Below are positions 16,431 to 25,496 of a stretch of 52,118 nucleotides of DNA, in pieces (position 1 is the stretch's first letter; each line of letters opens with the position of its first letter). Both the position numbers and the translations under genes were made by a program. Under the pieces are notes generated by a model. That model was not told where the DNA came from. It saw only the letters and a program-made list of their open reading frames with translations, and did no database searches. The DNA is from Halobacteriales archaeon SW_8_68_21 (GTDB taxonomy: Archaea; Halobacteriota; Halobacteria; Halobacteriales; Haloferacaceae): positions 1 through 52,118 of the forward strand of contig PXST01000035.1 in NCBI GenBank assembly GCA_003023405.1, in the 5' to 3' direction.

Positions 16431-18238
16431 ATGAACACGTTGTTCTGGGTGCTTACGGGGGTCCTCGCGTACTCCGCGGTCGCGATGTGGCTGCGGAACA
16501 GGGGAATTCTCCCGGACGCGGCCCGCGTCTCCGGTCCGGTGTTGACCCTCCGGACCCTCCGCGGGCGCGCCTTCCTCGGCCGGGTCGCGACGCCGAAGCG
16601 GCTCTGGCGCGCCGTCGCCAACCTCGGGCTGGGCGGGGCCTTGGTGGCGATGGTGGCGTCGTTCGCGCTCATCCTCTCGTCGGCGATGTCGGCGTTCTCG
16701 AACGCGCAGCCCTCGGCGATCCAGCAGCCACAGAACTTCCTCATCATCCCGGGCGTCAACGACTTCCTCCCGTTGTCGGTCGCGCCCGAGATCGTCGCCG
16801 GCCTCGCGGTCGCGATGGTGATCCACGAGGGGGCACACGGCCTCCTCTGCCGGGTCGAGGGCATTGACATCGACTCGATGGGGCTCGTCTTCTTCGCGCT
16901 GCTTCCCGTCGGCGCGTTCGTCGAACCCGACGAGGAGGCGACGCAGGCGGCCTCCCGCGGTGCCCGCGCCCGGATGTTCGCGGCGGGCGTCACCGCGAAC
17001 ACGGTGCTGACGGTCGTCGTCTTCGCGCTCCTGTTCGGTCCCGTCGTCGGGGCCATCTCACCCGCGGCGGGGTACGCGGTCGGCGAGGTGAACCCCGGCT
17101 CCCCCGCGGCCGCGGCCGACCTCTCGCAGGGCGATCGGATCGTCGAGGTCGCGGGGACCCCGGTCGAGACGAGCGGCGAGTTCGACGCGGCGATCGCCGA
17201 CGCGGGCGACTCGGTCGCGCTCACGGTCGACGACGCCCTCGGGTCGCCGCTGTGAACGGCGAGTCCGTCGCGACCGAGTCGGACTTCTTTGCCGCGGTCG
17301 GCGACGACGAGCGCGCGACGCTCACGGTGACCGGCAACGAGAGCGTCGTCGAGCCGGTCCGCGACGCCCCCGGGGCCGAGAACGCGTCCGGCGTCGAGAC
17401 GGCGGCCGGCGAGGCCGCGGTCACCGTCCCCGACGTGCCGATCGGCGCGTACGTCGTCGGCGTTCAGGAGGGCGGCCCGATCCACGACGAGGGGGCGGCC
17501 CTCGGCGAGCCGCTGACGGTCGTCTCCATCGACGGCGAACGCGTCGTCGACGACGAGGCCCTCTCCGCCGTCCTCGGCGAGCGCGAACCGGGCGAGACGG
17601 TCCCCGTCACGGCGTACGACGCCGACGGCGAGCGCGCGACGTACGACGTGGAACTCGACCCGCACCCGAACCGCGGCGGCGGCTTCATCGGGGTCAGCGT
17701 CTTCCCCGGTACGGGCGGGCTCGCGCTCGACGACGTGGGCGTCACCGAGTACCCCGCGGGCGCGTACCTCGAACTGCTCGGCGGCGACGGCGGTGAGGCC
17801 GCGGGCGACGGGCCGGCGCTCGGCGGCGTCACCGACTCGCCGCTCGGCTTGGTGTTCGTCGCGCTGATCCTCCCGCTCGGCAGCCTGTTCGGGCTCCCCT
17901 TTAATTTCGCGGGCTTTACCGGCGACGTGGCAAACTTCTTCGTCGTCGAGGGGCCGCTCGCGGCGCTCGGCGGCGGCGTCTTCCTGCTGGCGAACCTCCT
18001 CTTTTGGTCCGGGTGGATCAACATCCAGCTGGCGCTTTTCAACTGCCTCCCGGCGTTCCCGCTCGACGGCGGGCGCATCCTGCGGATGGTCGCCGAGGCG
18101 GTGATCAGCCGGATCCCGGTGAGCGACCGGCACGCGGCGGTGCGGACGATCACCGTCTCGTCCGGGCTCGTGATGCTGGCCGGCCTGATCGCGATGATCT
18201 TCGGCAACCAGATCCTCACCGCGCTCGGGCTGAGCTGA
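16431..18238 (+). pseudogene. Site-2 protease (M50) with PDZ domain, split by a frameshift
   Basis: The first part (16431-17255) has an N-terminal helix, the zinc motif VIHEGAHG (HExxH, H132/E133/H136), and the start of a PDZ domain (VGEVNPGSPAAAADLSQGDR). The second (17252-18238) has the rest of the PDZ region, later helices and the second metal motif NCLPAFPLDGGR. Together they make one site-2 protease of normal length, an intramembrane metalloprotease cutting membrane-tethered substrates. The parts overlap as GTGA. Homologues are single polypeptides, so an indel near 17228-17250 is likelier than two coupled genes. All catalytic motifs survive. Confidence 0.8.
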
Positions 18239-18348
18239 GGCGGTCCACACCGACCATCGGGCGGTGAGGACGCTTCTTTCCGACAGTTCGTGGAGACGCG
18301 CTCCGGATCGAGGGAAACGCGTTTCCCCGGCGGGCGCGACGCCCCCGT

Positions 18349-19665
18349 ATGACCCACTCGCGGACGGTCGAGCTGGCGGGCCACATCATCGACAGCGGCA
18401 CGATACAGCGCTGTTTCGGCGCGGTGATGGACCTCGGGGGATCGTTCGATGTCGAGCAGTTCGACATCGGGAAACACGAGACCGAGGAGTCGTACTGCCG
18501 GCTCACCGTCTCTGCGGACGACGCCGAGACGCTGCGGGCCATCCTCCACGAACTCCACCAGAACGGGGCGGTACTGGAGAGTCCTTCGGCGGTGGACCTC
18601 GTCGCCGCGCCGGCGGACAAGGTGGTCCCGCCGAACTTCTACTCCACCACGAACCACCCGACCGAGGTGTTGTACGACGGCGAGTGGATCGCGGTCGAGC
18701 GGATCGAGATGGACTGTGCGCTGGTTGTCGAACCCGAGCCGGGAGCGGACGCCGGCGAGGGGAACCGAGCGGACGCCTCGGGCGACGACGAGGCCGGTAA
18801 CGGCCCCCGCGCGTACACCAAGACGCTCAACGCGGTCGAAGAGGGGGACCTCGTCGCGACCGACGAGTCCGGGATCCGGGTGAACCCACCGGAGCGCCCG
18901 CGGAGCGGCAGCGGCGCGTTCGGCTTCATGCAGGGCGGCGTCTCCGCCGAGCGCCCGTCGGAGTCGACGATCCGGCAGGTCGCGGACGAACTGCGTGCGG
19001 TGTCCGACGAAGGCGGCAACGTGATGGTCGTCGCCGGCCCGGCGGTGATCCACTCCGGGGCGGGCGACGCGCTCGCCGACCTCGTCGCCGCGGGCTACGT
19101 CGACGCGCTCTCGGCGGGCAACGGATTTGCGACCCACGACCTCGAACGCTCCATCTACGGCACGTCGCTGGGGATGGACGTAGAGACGCTCGAACACCCG
19201 CGGAAGGGGCATAAACACCACATCTGGACCATCTCGGAGATCATCCGCGCCGGGGGGATCGAGGCCGCCGTCGAAGCGGAGATCGTCACGGAGGGCGTGA
19301 TGTACCAGTGTGTCGAGCGCGACGTGGACACCGTCCTCGCGGGGTCGATCCGCGACGACGGGCCGCTGCCGGACACGATCACCGACGCGGTCGAGGCCCA
19401 GAACGCGATCCGCGAGCAGGCCCACGAGGCCGACCTCGTGATCATGCTCGCCACGCTGCTCCACTCGGTCGCGGTCGGGAACTGCCTCCCGTCGACGACG
19501 AAGACCGTCTGCGTCGACATCGACCCCGCAACCGTCACACAACTGCTCGACCGAGGCTCGGCGCAGGCGATTGGGATGGTCACCGACATCGGGACGTTCG
19601 TCCCCACGCTCGCGGAGTTCGTCTTGGAGGGTGACGACGAGGAGTGCGGGGCGACGGACGAATGA
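18349..19665 (+). CDS. TIGR00300-family protein (archaeal ornithine cyclodeaminase / LOR-SDH-like)
   Basis: The 438-residue protein has the LOR/SDH-like N-terminal domain (SRTVELAGHIIDSGTIQRCF, FDVEQFDIGKHETEESYCRL) and a NAD-binding C-terminal domain containing NVMVVAGPAVIHSGAGDALA, ALSAGNGFATHDLERS, GHKHHIWTISEIIRAGG and MLATLLHSVAVGN. Members convert ornithine to proline with ammonia release in cyanobacterial and archaeal systems. An insertion at about 130-155 is acidic and variable. The stop overlaps the ATG of the downstream GNAT gene (ATGA), so translation is coupled. Length and motifs are normal. Confidence 0.85.
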   Translation: MTHSRTVELAGHIIDSGTIQRCFGAVMDLGGSFDVEQFDIGKHETEESYCRLTVSADDAETLRAILHELHQNGAVLESPSAVDLVAAPADKVVPPNFYSTTNHPTEVLYDGEWIAVERIEMDCALVVEPEPGADAGEGNRADASGDDEAGNGPRAYTKTLNAVEEGDLVATDESGIRVNPPERPRSGSGAFGFMQGGVSAERPSESTIRQVADELRAVSDEGGNVMVVAGPAVIHSGAGDALADLVAAGYVDALSAGNGFATHDLERSIYGTSLGMDVETLEHPRKGHKHHIWTISEIIRAGGIEAAVEAEIVTEGVMYQCVERDVDTVLAGSIRDDGPLPDTITDAVEAQNAIREQAHEADLVIMLATLLHSVAVGNCLPSTTKTVCVDIDPATVTQLLDRGSAQAIGMVTDIGTFVPTLAEFVLEGDDEECGATDE

Positions 19666-20171
19666 GCGTCGACGTTCGTCCGTACGACCCCAAGCGCGAC
19701 GCCGACGCGCTGTACGAACTGAAGTCCGCCTTCGAACGCGGCCTCGGCGAGAACACCGGCGGCGACGAGAAGTCGGCCGCCTACGAGGGCAAACTCACCG
19801 ACGCGTACCGCGGGCGGTGGCTCGACTGGGTCGACCGCTGCGTCGACGACGACGAGCGCTGTGTGACTGTCGCTGTCGAGTCCCGAACCGAAGCGCTCGT
19901 CGGATACGTCTTCGTCCTCCCCGAGCGACTGACGATGATATGGGACGCGGCGGTCCTCAACGAACTGTACGTCGCGCCCGAACACCGCGGGACCGCCGTC
20001 GCCGACGACCTGATGGACGCGGCGCTCGGGCTCACAGCGGATCAGGACCTCCCGCTCGACCGGCTGGTCCTCGATGTCGACCCAGCGAACGAACGCGCAA
20101 AGGGCTTTTATCACCGGCACGGGTTCGAGTCGTGGGGCGAGATGGTCGCGCGGCCGCTGGACGACGCCTGA
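19662..20171 (+). CDS. GNAT-family N-acetyltransferase
   Basis: The 169-residue protein has a GNAT core: LNELYVAPEHRGTAVADDLM (acetyl-CoA motif A, with RGTAVA in place of the usual R-x-x-G-x-G/A) and LVLDVDPANERAKGFYHRHGF (motif B region). The substrate is unknown. The ATG at 19662 overlaps the TGA of the upstream ornithine-metabolism gene, so the two are coupled and possibly linked in function. An ATG six codons earlier is less likely. No defects were seen. Confidence 0.85.
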   Translation: MSVDVRPYDPKRDADALYELKSAFERGLGENTGGDEKSAAYEGKLTDAYRGRWLDWVDRCVDDDERCVTVAVESRTEALVGYVFVLPERLTMIWDAAVLNELYVAPEHRGTAVADDLMDAALGLTADQDLPLDRLVLDVDPANERAKGFYHRHGFESWGEMVARPLDDA

Positions 20172-20573
20172 GGCGACCTCCCATCGGTCGCCACGACGAC
20201 GCCTGCGACGGCGACACCCGCGACGGCGACCCCGTTTCGGGGTTCCGAAGCTACAATCGCGTCGAACCGCTTCCGACGCCGGTGATAGACATCGGTATCG
20301 TCGGCTGCGGCGTGATCGGGAACCGACTCGCCGCCGCGATCGACGACCACGACCGTTCGAGCTGGCGGCGGCCTGTGACATCGAGGACTGAACGAGGCGC
20401 GCGAGCAGGTGGTCGGCAGCGTCGTAAAAAGCGCCGTCGACGAGGCCGACGTACCCGTGACGGTGACCCGGTAGCGACCCCGGGATTCCGCGCCGATCCG
20501 GTCTCGGCGTCCGAGACGCTGGCAAGGACCACCGTTACCGGGCCTTCAAATGTGGTTGGGAACGTAACACGAG
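20172..20573 (+). pseudogene. Gene relics: NAD-binding N-terminus and a UspA-like C-terminus
   Basis: A GTG at about 20282 opens IDIGIVGCGVIGNRLAAAID, a clear Rossmann N-terminus. A missing base near 20357 breaks it: the restored sequence would read DRFELAAACDIED and then stop. About 20 bases later another frame reads EQVVGSVVKSAVDEADVPVT and VTR before a stop, which resembles the end of a universal stress protein. These are fragments of two genes joined in one degenerate 400-base zone between the GNAT and rhodanese genes. Confidence 0.6.
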
Positions 20574-20576
20574 GTG

Positions 20577-21449
20577 ATGTCTGAAGACGTACTCGTCACG
20601 GCGGACTGGGTCGAAGAGCGCCTCGACGAATTCCAAACCGACGACTCCGGCCATCGGCTCGTCGAGATCAACAACCCGACCGTCACCGACGAGTCGGAGT
20701 ACACCCCGTACGAGGAGGGTCATATCCCCGGCGCGTTGAACTTCGAGTGGGACGCGGTGTTCACCGACGAGACGGAACGCGACATCGTCTCGAAGGAGGA
20801 CTTCGCGGAGAGAAACGGTGCGGGCGGCATCGACGCCGACACGACGGTCGTCGTGTACGGCGGCGGCCGCGTCCCCAACTGGTTCGCGCTGTTCGGCTAC
20901 TGGATCTACAAGTATTACGGTCACGACGACATCCGCGTGATCGACGGCGGAAAGGGGTACTGGGTCGAAAACGACTACCCGCTCTCGACAGAGGAGCCGG
21001 AGTTCACGCCGCGCGAGTACGAGGCCCGCGGTCCCTTCGAGAGCGTCCGCGCCTACAAAGGCGACATCGACAAGGCGATCGAGGAGGGGATCCCGATGGT
21101 TGATGTCCGCTCGCCCGAGGAGTTCTCCGGCGAGGTCATCGCTCCCGAGGGACTCAACGAGACCGCCCAGCGCGGCGGTCACATCCCCGGCGCGAGCAGC
21201 GTTCCCATCGGCACCACTCTAAACGAGGACGGCACGTTCAAAAGCGCCGACGAGCTCCGCGAGCTGTACGGCGACGCCGGCGTCGACGGCAACGAGTCGA
21301 CGATCACCTACTGCCGCGTCGGCGAGCGCTCGTCGATCGAGTGGTTCCTCCTCCACGAGCTGCTCGGCTACGACGACGTCCGCAACTACGACGGCTCGTG
21401 GACCGAGTGGGGGAACCTCGTCGGCGCGCCGATCGAGACGGGCGAGTAG
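20577..21449 (+). CDS. Sulfurtransferase with two rhodanese domains
   Basis: The 290-residue protein has an inactive-type N-terminal rhodanese domain (VLVTADWVEERLDEF, EGHIPGALNFEWD) and a catalytic C-terminal one (MVDVRSPEEFSGE, GHIPGASSVPIG). The active-site loop is TYCRVGERSSIEWFLLHELLG, with the persulfide-forming cysteine in CRVGERS. It moves sulfur from thiosulfate or 3-mercaptopyruvate to an acceptor. I chose the ATG at 20577 over the GTG just before it. The last codons lie in the first copy of a 20-bp tandem repeat. No defects were seen. Confidence 0.93.
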   Translation: MSEDVLVTADWVEERLDEFQTDDSGHRLVEINNPTVTDESEYTPYEEGHIPGALNFEWDAVFTDETERDIVSKEDFAERNGAGGIDADTTVVVYGGGRVPNWFALFGYWIYKYYGHDDIRVIDGGKGYWVENDYPLSTEEPEFTPREYEARGPFESVRAYKGDIDKAIEEGIPMVDVRSPEEFSGEVIAPEGLNETAQRGGHIPGASSVPIGTTLNEDGTFKSADELRELYGDAGVDGNESTITYCRVGERSSIEWFLLHELLGYDDVRNYDGSWTEWGNLVGAPIETGE

Positions 21450-21491
21450 CGATGGAGATGGGCGAGTAGCGATGGAGACGGGCGAGTGAGC
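21431..21491. repeat. Three 20-bp tandem repeats at the rhodanese stop
   Basis: GATCGAGACGGGCGAGTAGC is followed by GATGGAGATGGGCGAGTAGC and GATGGAGACGGGCGAGTGAGC. The first copy contains the real stop codon, and the others repeat ETGE-stop-like codons beyond it. This looks like a recent slippage expansion of the gene end. Confidence 0.8.
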
Positions 21492-21615
21492 GGGGCCGCG
21501 CGCGGGTAACCGACGCCCCGTGCGACGACGCCCACGACGCTCCACGAAGACGCCGCTTTTGTATGTTTTGACGCCGGAAGAGCCGGACCGCTGGAGCGGG
21601 GCTGTGCGTAGGAGG

Positions 21616-21632
21616 CCTCCGTTTACCGGAGG
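21616..21632. terminator. Hairpin between convergent genes
   Basis: CCTCCG and CGGAGG form a six-base stem around TTTAC, inside the longer GGAGGCCTCC palindrome. It lies just before the histidine kinase stop, between convergent rhodanese and kinase genes. It could mark or stabilise transcript ends in both directions. There is no T-run, so the assignment is tentative. Confidence 0.3.
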
Positions 21633-21638
21633 AGGATG

Positions 21639-24350
21639 TCACTCGGCCGGCTCGAACCCCGTAACTTCGAAGCGCGCTCCACCGCTCTCGCTCCGAGTGA
21701 CTCGGACGTCACAGTCGTGTGCGTCGGCAACCTCCTCGACGATCGCGAGCCCGAACCCGGTTCCGTCGTCGCGCGTCGAGTAGCCGGAGTCGAAGATCCG
21801 CTCGCGATCGTCCTCCGGGATGCCGGGCCCGTCGTCCGCGACGTAGAACCCGGTCTCAACGTCGCCGACGGTGATCGTCACGTCGCCGCGTTCCACGCCG
21901 TCGCCGGACTCCGTCCAGCTGCTCGCGGAACTGTGTTCCACACTGTTCCGGATCAGGTTCTCGAACAGCTGTCCGAGCCGGCTCCGGTCCGCCCGGATCG
22001 CAGACTCGACCTCGATGTCGAGCGTCGCCCCGCCGGTGTCGACGTTCTTCCAGGAGTCTTCGACGAGATCGGCCAACTCGACGGACTCCGACTCGGTCGC
22101 CGCCGAGCCCTCGCGCGCCAACTGTAGGAGGTCGTCGACGAGCGCCCCGATCCGGTCGTGAGCCCTCGCCACGGCGTCGAGGTGTTCGTCGTTCTGCGCT
22201 GAGCGAGACAGTTCGAGGTACCCCTCGGCCGCATTCAGGGGGTTCCGCAGGTCGTGAGAGACGATGCTGGCGAACTCCTCTAACCGTTCGTTCTGGCGTT
22301 CGAGTTCTCGTTCTCGATCGATGCGGTCGAGCGCGGTCGTCGTGTGCGCCGCGACGGTCTCGGCGAGCGACACGTCGATCTCGTCGAACGCGTCGGTTTC
22401 GAGCGACCCGATCAGGAGGACGCCGTGGTCGTCGAGGGGGAGGATTATCTCGCTGTGGACGGGCGTGTCCGGGTTGAGCCGGTCCGGAACGGTCGAGAGA
22501 TCGTCGTAACTGAGCGACTCCCCCGCCTCGTACGCGCGCCCTGCGAGCCCCTCGCCGGACGCGAACGTCGGCGGCACGCCGACGATCTCCTCGATCTCGT
22601 CCGTCCACGCCACCGGCACTAGTGCGTCGTCCGCGTCGTCGTAGAGATGAATGGCGCTCGCCGGCATGTCGAGGATCTCGTGAACGGTGTCGACGGTGAT
22701 CTCGGCGGCCTGCTCGGCCGTTTCGGCCCGTATTACCGACCGGACGGTCTCGTGTAACGCGCCGATGACCCGCCTGTGACGTTCGCGGTCGGTGACGTCC
22801 GTCACGAACCCCTCCAGCGCCACCGCGTCGCCGTCGTCGTACGTCGCTCTGCCCCGCTCCCACACTTCTTCCCGGTCGTCGGGATGGACGATGCGCTCGC
22901 CGTACGCGCCCGAGCGATCCTCCAGGTCGGAGGGGCGATACCCGGTCAGCTCCGTCACCTCCCCCCTAACGTCCTCCATCGGCCACCCGGGCTCGTTTGC
23001 GCACCGGTAGACCATCCCCGGTAGGTTGTCGACGAGTCGTGCCAGCCGTTGCTCCCGCTGTTTGCGATCCGTGAGGTTCCGCCCGATCCCGATGAGTCCG
23101 ACCAGTTCGCCGTCATGGTCTGTCAGCCTGGAGCCGGTGAACTCGTAGGGGACGCGCTCGCCGTCCGCCGTCAGGAACGCGGACTCGACGGTCGTCTGGC
23201 CGGTCTCCAGCACTTCCTCTATCGCGTCGCGGATCCGGCCTCGCTCGTCCTCGGGAAACAGATCGGTCGCGCGCATCTCCTCGATCGCTTCGTCCGAGTA
23301 ACCGGTGGACTCCGCGAGGTGGTCGTTCCACCGGCGAAACGTCTCGTCGGGGTTGACGACGTAGAACACGTCGGTCAGCGAATCCAGCGCCTGGCCGACG
23401 AAGTCGCGCTCCTCGCGGAATCGCTCCCGGACCTCGAACGTGTGAATGACGTGAGCGATGTCGTCTCCGAGTTCGGCGAGCAGGTCGCGTTCGGTCCCGT
23501 CGAAGGCGTTCGGGCGGTCGGCGTAGACGGCGAGCGCGCCGTACAGGGTGTCCTGATACTCCAGCGGAAGGGCGGCGGCCGACCAGAACCCCCGTTCGAT
23601 CGCCGCGGACCGCCACGGTTCGAAGTCGGGATCTTCGCCGACGTTCTGCGAGACGGCGACCCGGCGCTCGCGTATCGCCATGCCGGCAGGCCCCTGCCCG
23701 GTCGGCCCCTCGTCGGTCGTGATCGTGGCCTCGTCGAGGTAGCCGCGCCCGACGCCCGCGGACACGTTCGGTTCGACCCGGCTCGCTTCGGCGTCGACCT
23801 CGCCGATCCACGCGAAGCGGTAGGGGTCGGCGTCGCTGATGATCTCACAGACCCGGTTCTCGACCGCAGTCCGCGAGTCGGCGCGAACGATCGCCTTGTT
23901 GATCTCGCTGGCGAGCGTGCGGATCCGGTCGAGTTCGGCGGCGCGCTGGCCCGTCTGATACTGCTCGACCGCGTTCGTGATCCGGTTCGCGAGGACGGCG
24001 TACTGCCCGGTCCCGCTCTCCTTCTGGAGGTAGTCCGTGACGCCGGCGGCGATCGCGTCACTGGCGACTTCCTCGCTGCCTTTCCCCGTGTAGAGGATGA
24101 AGGGAAGTTCCGGCCGCCGCTCGCGGACGGCTTCGAGGAACTCGATCCCGTTTTTCCCGGGCATGTCGTAGTCGGAGACCACGCAGTCGATGCCGCCCTC
24201 GTCGACGCGGTCGATCCCCTCGGCCGCGTCCGTCGCGGTCTCGATTTCGAGCCGGTCGTCCTCGCGTTGGAGGTAGGTCGCGGCCAACTCCGCGAGGTCC
24301 GGCTCGTCGTCCACGTGTAGGACGCGGATCGCGTGTGCGTGTGCGCTCAT
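21639..24350 (-). CDS. Response-regulator/GAF/PAS sensor histidine kinase (903 aa)
   Basis: Domains in order: REC (about 1-130, phospho-acceptor in VVSDYDMPGKNG); GAF (150-330); PAS (335-450, VFYVVNPDETFRRWNDHLAE); a second PAS (450-545) that is too short; GAF (560-700); HisKA with VSHDLRNPLNAAEGYLEL; and HATPase with FENLIRNSVEH, DDGPGIP and GTGFGLAIV. It is a soluble haloarchaeal signalling kinase whose ligand and output are unknown. In the second PAS, HPDDREEVWERGRATYDDG joins the usual HPDD loop directly to the final strand, so about 40 residues are missing. The phosphotransfer motifs are intact, so kinase activity may survive. Confidence 0.88.
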   Translation of the reverse strand: MSAHAHAIRVLHVDDEPDLAELAATYLQREDDRLEIETATDAAEGIDRVDEGGIDCVVSDYDMPGKNGIEFLEAVRERRPELPFILYTGKGSEEVASDAIAAGVTDYLQKESGTGQYAVLANRITNAVEQYQTGQRAAELDRIRTLASEINKAIVRADSRTAVENRVCEIISDADPYRFAWIGEVDAEASRVEPNVSAGVGRGYLDEATITTDEGPTGQGPAGMAIRERRVAVSQNVGEDPDFEPWRSAAIERGFWSAAALPLEYQDTLYGALAVYADRPNAFDGTERDLLAELGDDIAHVIHTFEVRERFREERDFVGQALDSLTDVFYVVNPDETFRRWNDHLAESTGYSDEAIEEMRATDLFPEDERGRIRDAIEEVLETGQTTVESAFLTADGERVPYEFTGSRLTDHDGELVGLIGIGRNLTDRKQREQRLARLVDNLPGMVYRCANEPGWPMEDVRGEVTELTGYRPSDLEDRSGAYGERIVHPDDREEVWERGRATYDDGDAVALEGFVTDVTDRERHRRVIGALHETVRSVIRAETAEQAAEITVDTVHEILDMPASAIHLYDDADDALVPVAWTDEIEEIVGVPPTFASGEGLAGRAYEAGESLSYDDLSTVPDRLNPDTPVHSEIILPLDDHGVLLIGSLETDAFDEIDVSLAETVAAHTTTALDRIDRERELERQNERLEEFASIVSHDLRNPLNAAEGYLELSRSAQNDEHLDAVARAHDRIGALVDDLLQLAREGSAATESESVELADLVEDSWKNVDTGGATLDIEVESAIRADRSRLGQLFENLIRNSVEHSSASSWTESGDGVERGDVTITVGDVETGFYVADDGPGIPEDDRERIFDSGYSTRDDGTGFGLAIVEEVADAHDCDVRVTRSESGGARFEVTGFEPAE

Positions 24351-24503
24351 GCCGCGTGTTCTCTGGGACTGGAACCTGCGGTAAATAAGCTGGGGCCAAA
24401 CCGGACGAGCGCGGACACGTCTCCGGGCTCGGAACCGACCGGAGACGGTATGACAGCTCGACGTCTTCGACCGACGAGAACGTCTCGTCCGCGGACCGCT
24501 CCG

Positions 24504-25385
24504 TCAGCCGTCCAGCGAGGCGACCGCGGTCCGCTCCGCCCCGATCCGACGGTCGAGGAAGTCGTCGAGCAGCTCCAGCGACCGGAGCTTCTTGTCGATG
24601 TCGCCGGAGCCGTGGCCCTCCTCGCCCAGCTCCTCGTACTCGTAGTCGTCGCTCTCCGTGAAGCCGGCGTCGTCGACGCCGCCAGAGAGGTCGACGACCC
24701 CGCTTCGGCCGAGGTCGGTCGTGTTGTCGACGACGAGGAGCCGGTCCCCGTCCGGTCCCCAGTCGACCGAGGCGGCCTCGGCACCCGTGTCCCCGATCCC
24801 GAGGTTTCGCGCGTCCGAGCCGTCGGCGTCGGCGACGTAGGCGTCGCTGTTCTCGTAGGCGTCGGTCTCGTTGGTCGCGTACGCGATCCGCTCGTTGTCG
24901 GGCGACAGCTCCGCGGCCCCGACCGCGCGCTCGTAGTCGGTGAGCTTCGTCGTCTCGCCGCTCGGGAGGTCGTGCCGGTAGAGGTTCATCTGCCCGTCGC
25001 GGCTGGAGCCGAGCAGGAGCGTCTCGCCGTCCTCGCTCACGTCGTGGAGCCGGATCTGACCGTCCATCTCGACGACGGGGACGCTCTCGCCGTCGAGCGA
25101 CATCGCCCACACGTCGTGTTGTTCGTCGCCGCCCTCGTCCCGGTGATAGAACAGGCGGGAGCCGTCGGGGTCCCACTCGAAGCCGGCCCGGACCGACCGG
25201 GGGACCTCGCCGTCGCTCAACTGCGTCAGCGAGCCGTCCTCGGGGTCGAACAGGTGGAGTTCGTTGCGGCCGGTCACGTCGTAGTAGAGCGCGACCGTCT
25301 CTCCGTCCGGCGACACGCGGGGACTGGAGAACGTCGGTAGCTCGGCGAGTTCGCGGAGTACGCCGGTGTCTGTGGTGTCGGACAT
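24504..25385 (-). pseudogene. S9 (prolyl oligopeptidase-type) peptidase with catalytic domain deleted
   Basis: The 293-residue product starts MSDTTDTGVLRELAELPTF. It keeps the N-terminal beta-propeller of S9 peptidases (FSSPRVSPDGETVALYYDV, FEWDPDGSRLFYHRDEGGDE, AELSPDNERIAYATNETD). It then jumps at about residue 225-235 straight to the normal family C-terminus, DDYEYEELGEEGHGSGDIDK. Full-length relatives are around 600 residues. The nucleophile GxSxGG and the catalytic Asp are gone, and only the final GHG histidine region remains. The frame is open throughout, so an inactive propeller may still be made. I chose the ATG at 25383-25385 because the longer frame is low complexity. Confidence 0.75.
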
Positions 25386-25496
25386 CCGAGTAGAACGGTC
25401 GTCGGCATCGTCTTGAGCGTTTTCCGGAGAGTCGTCGAGAGCGATCCGAGGCCCGCCGACAGACCCTTTATCCGACGCGCCGAAGTCCGCGACGAG

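Noticed and set aside
16343-19542. Very long minus-strand frames (635 and 692 aa)
   Set aside because: Antisense shadows of the site-2 protease and TIGR00300 genes; Asp/Arg/Val-rich with no domain pattern.
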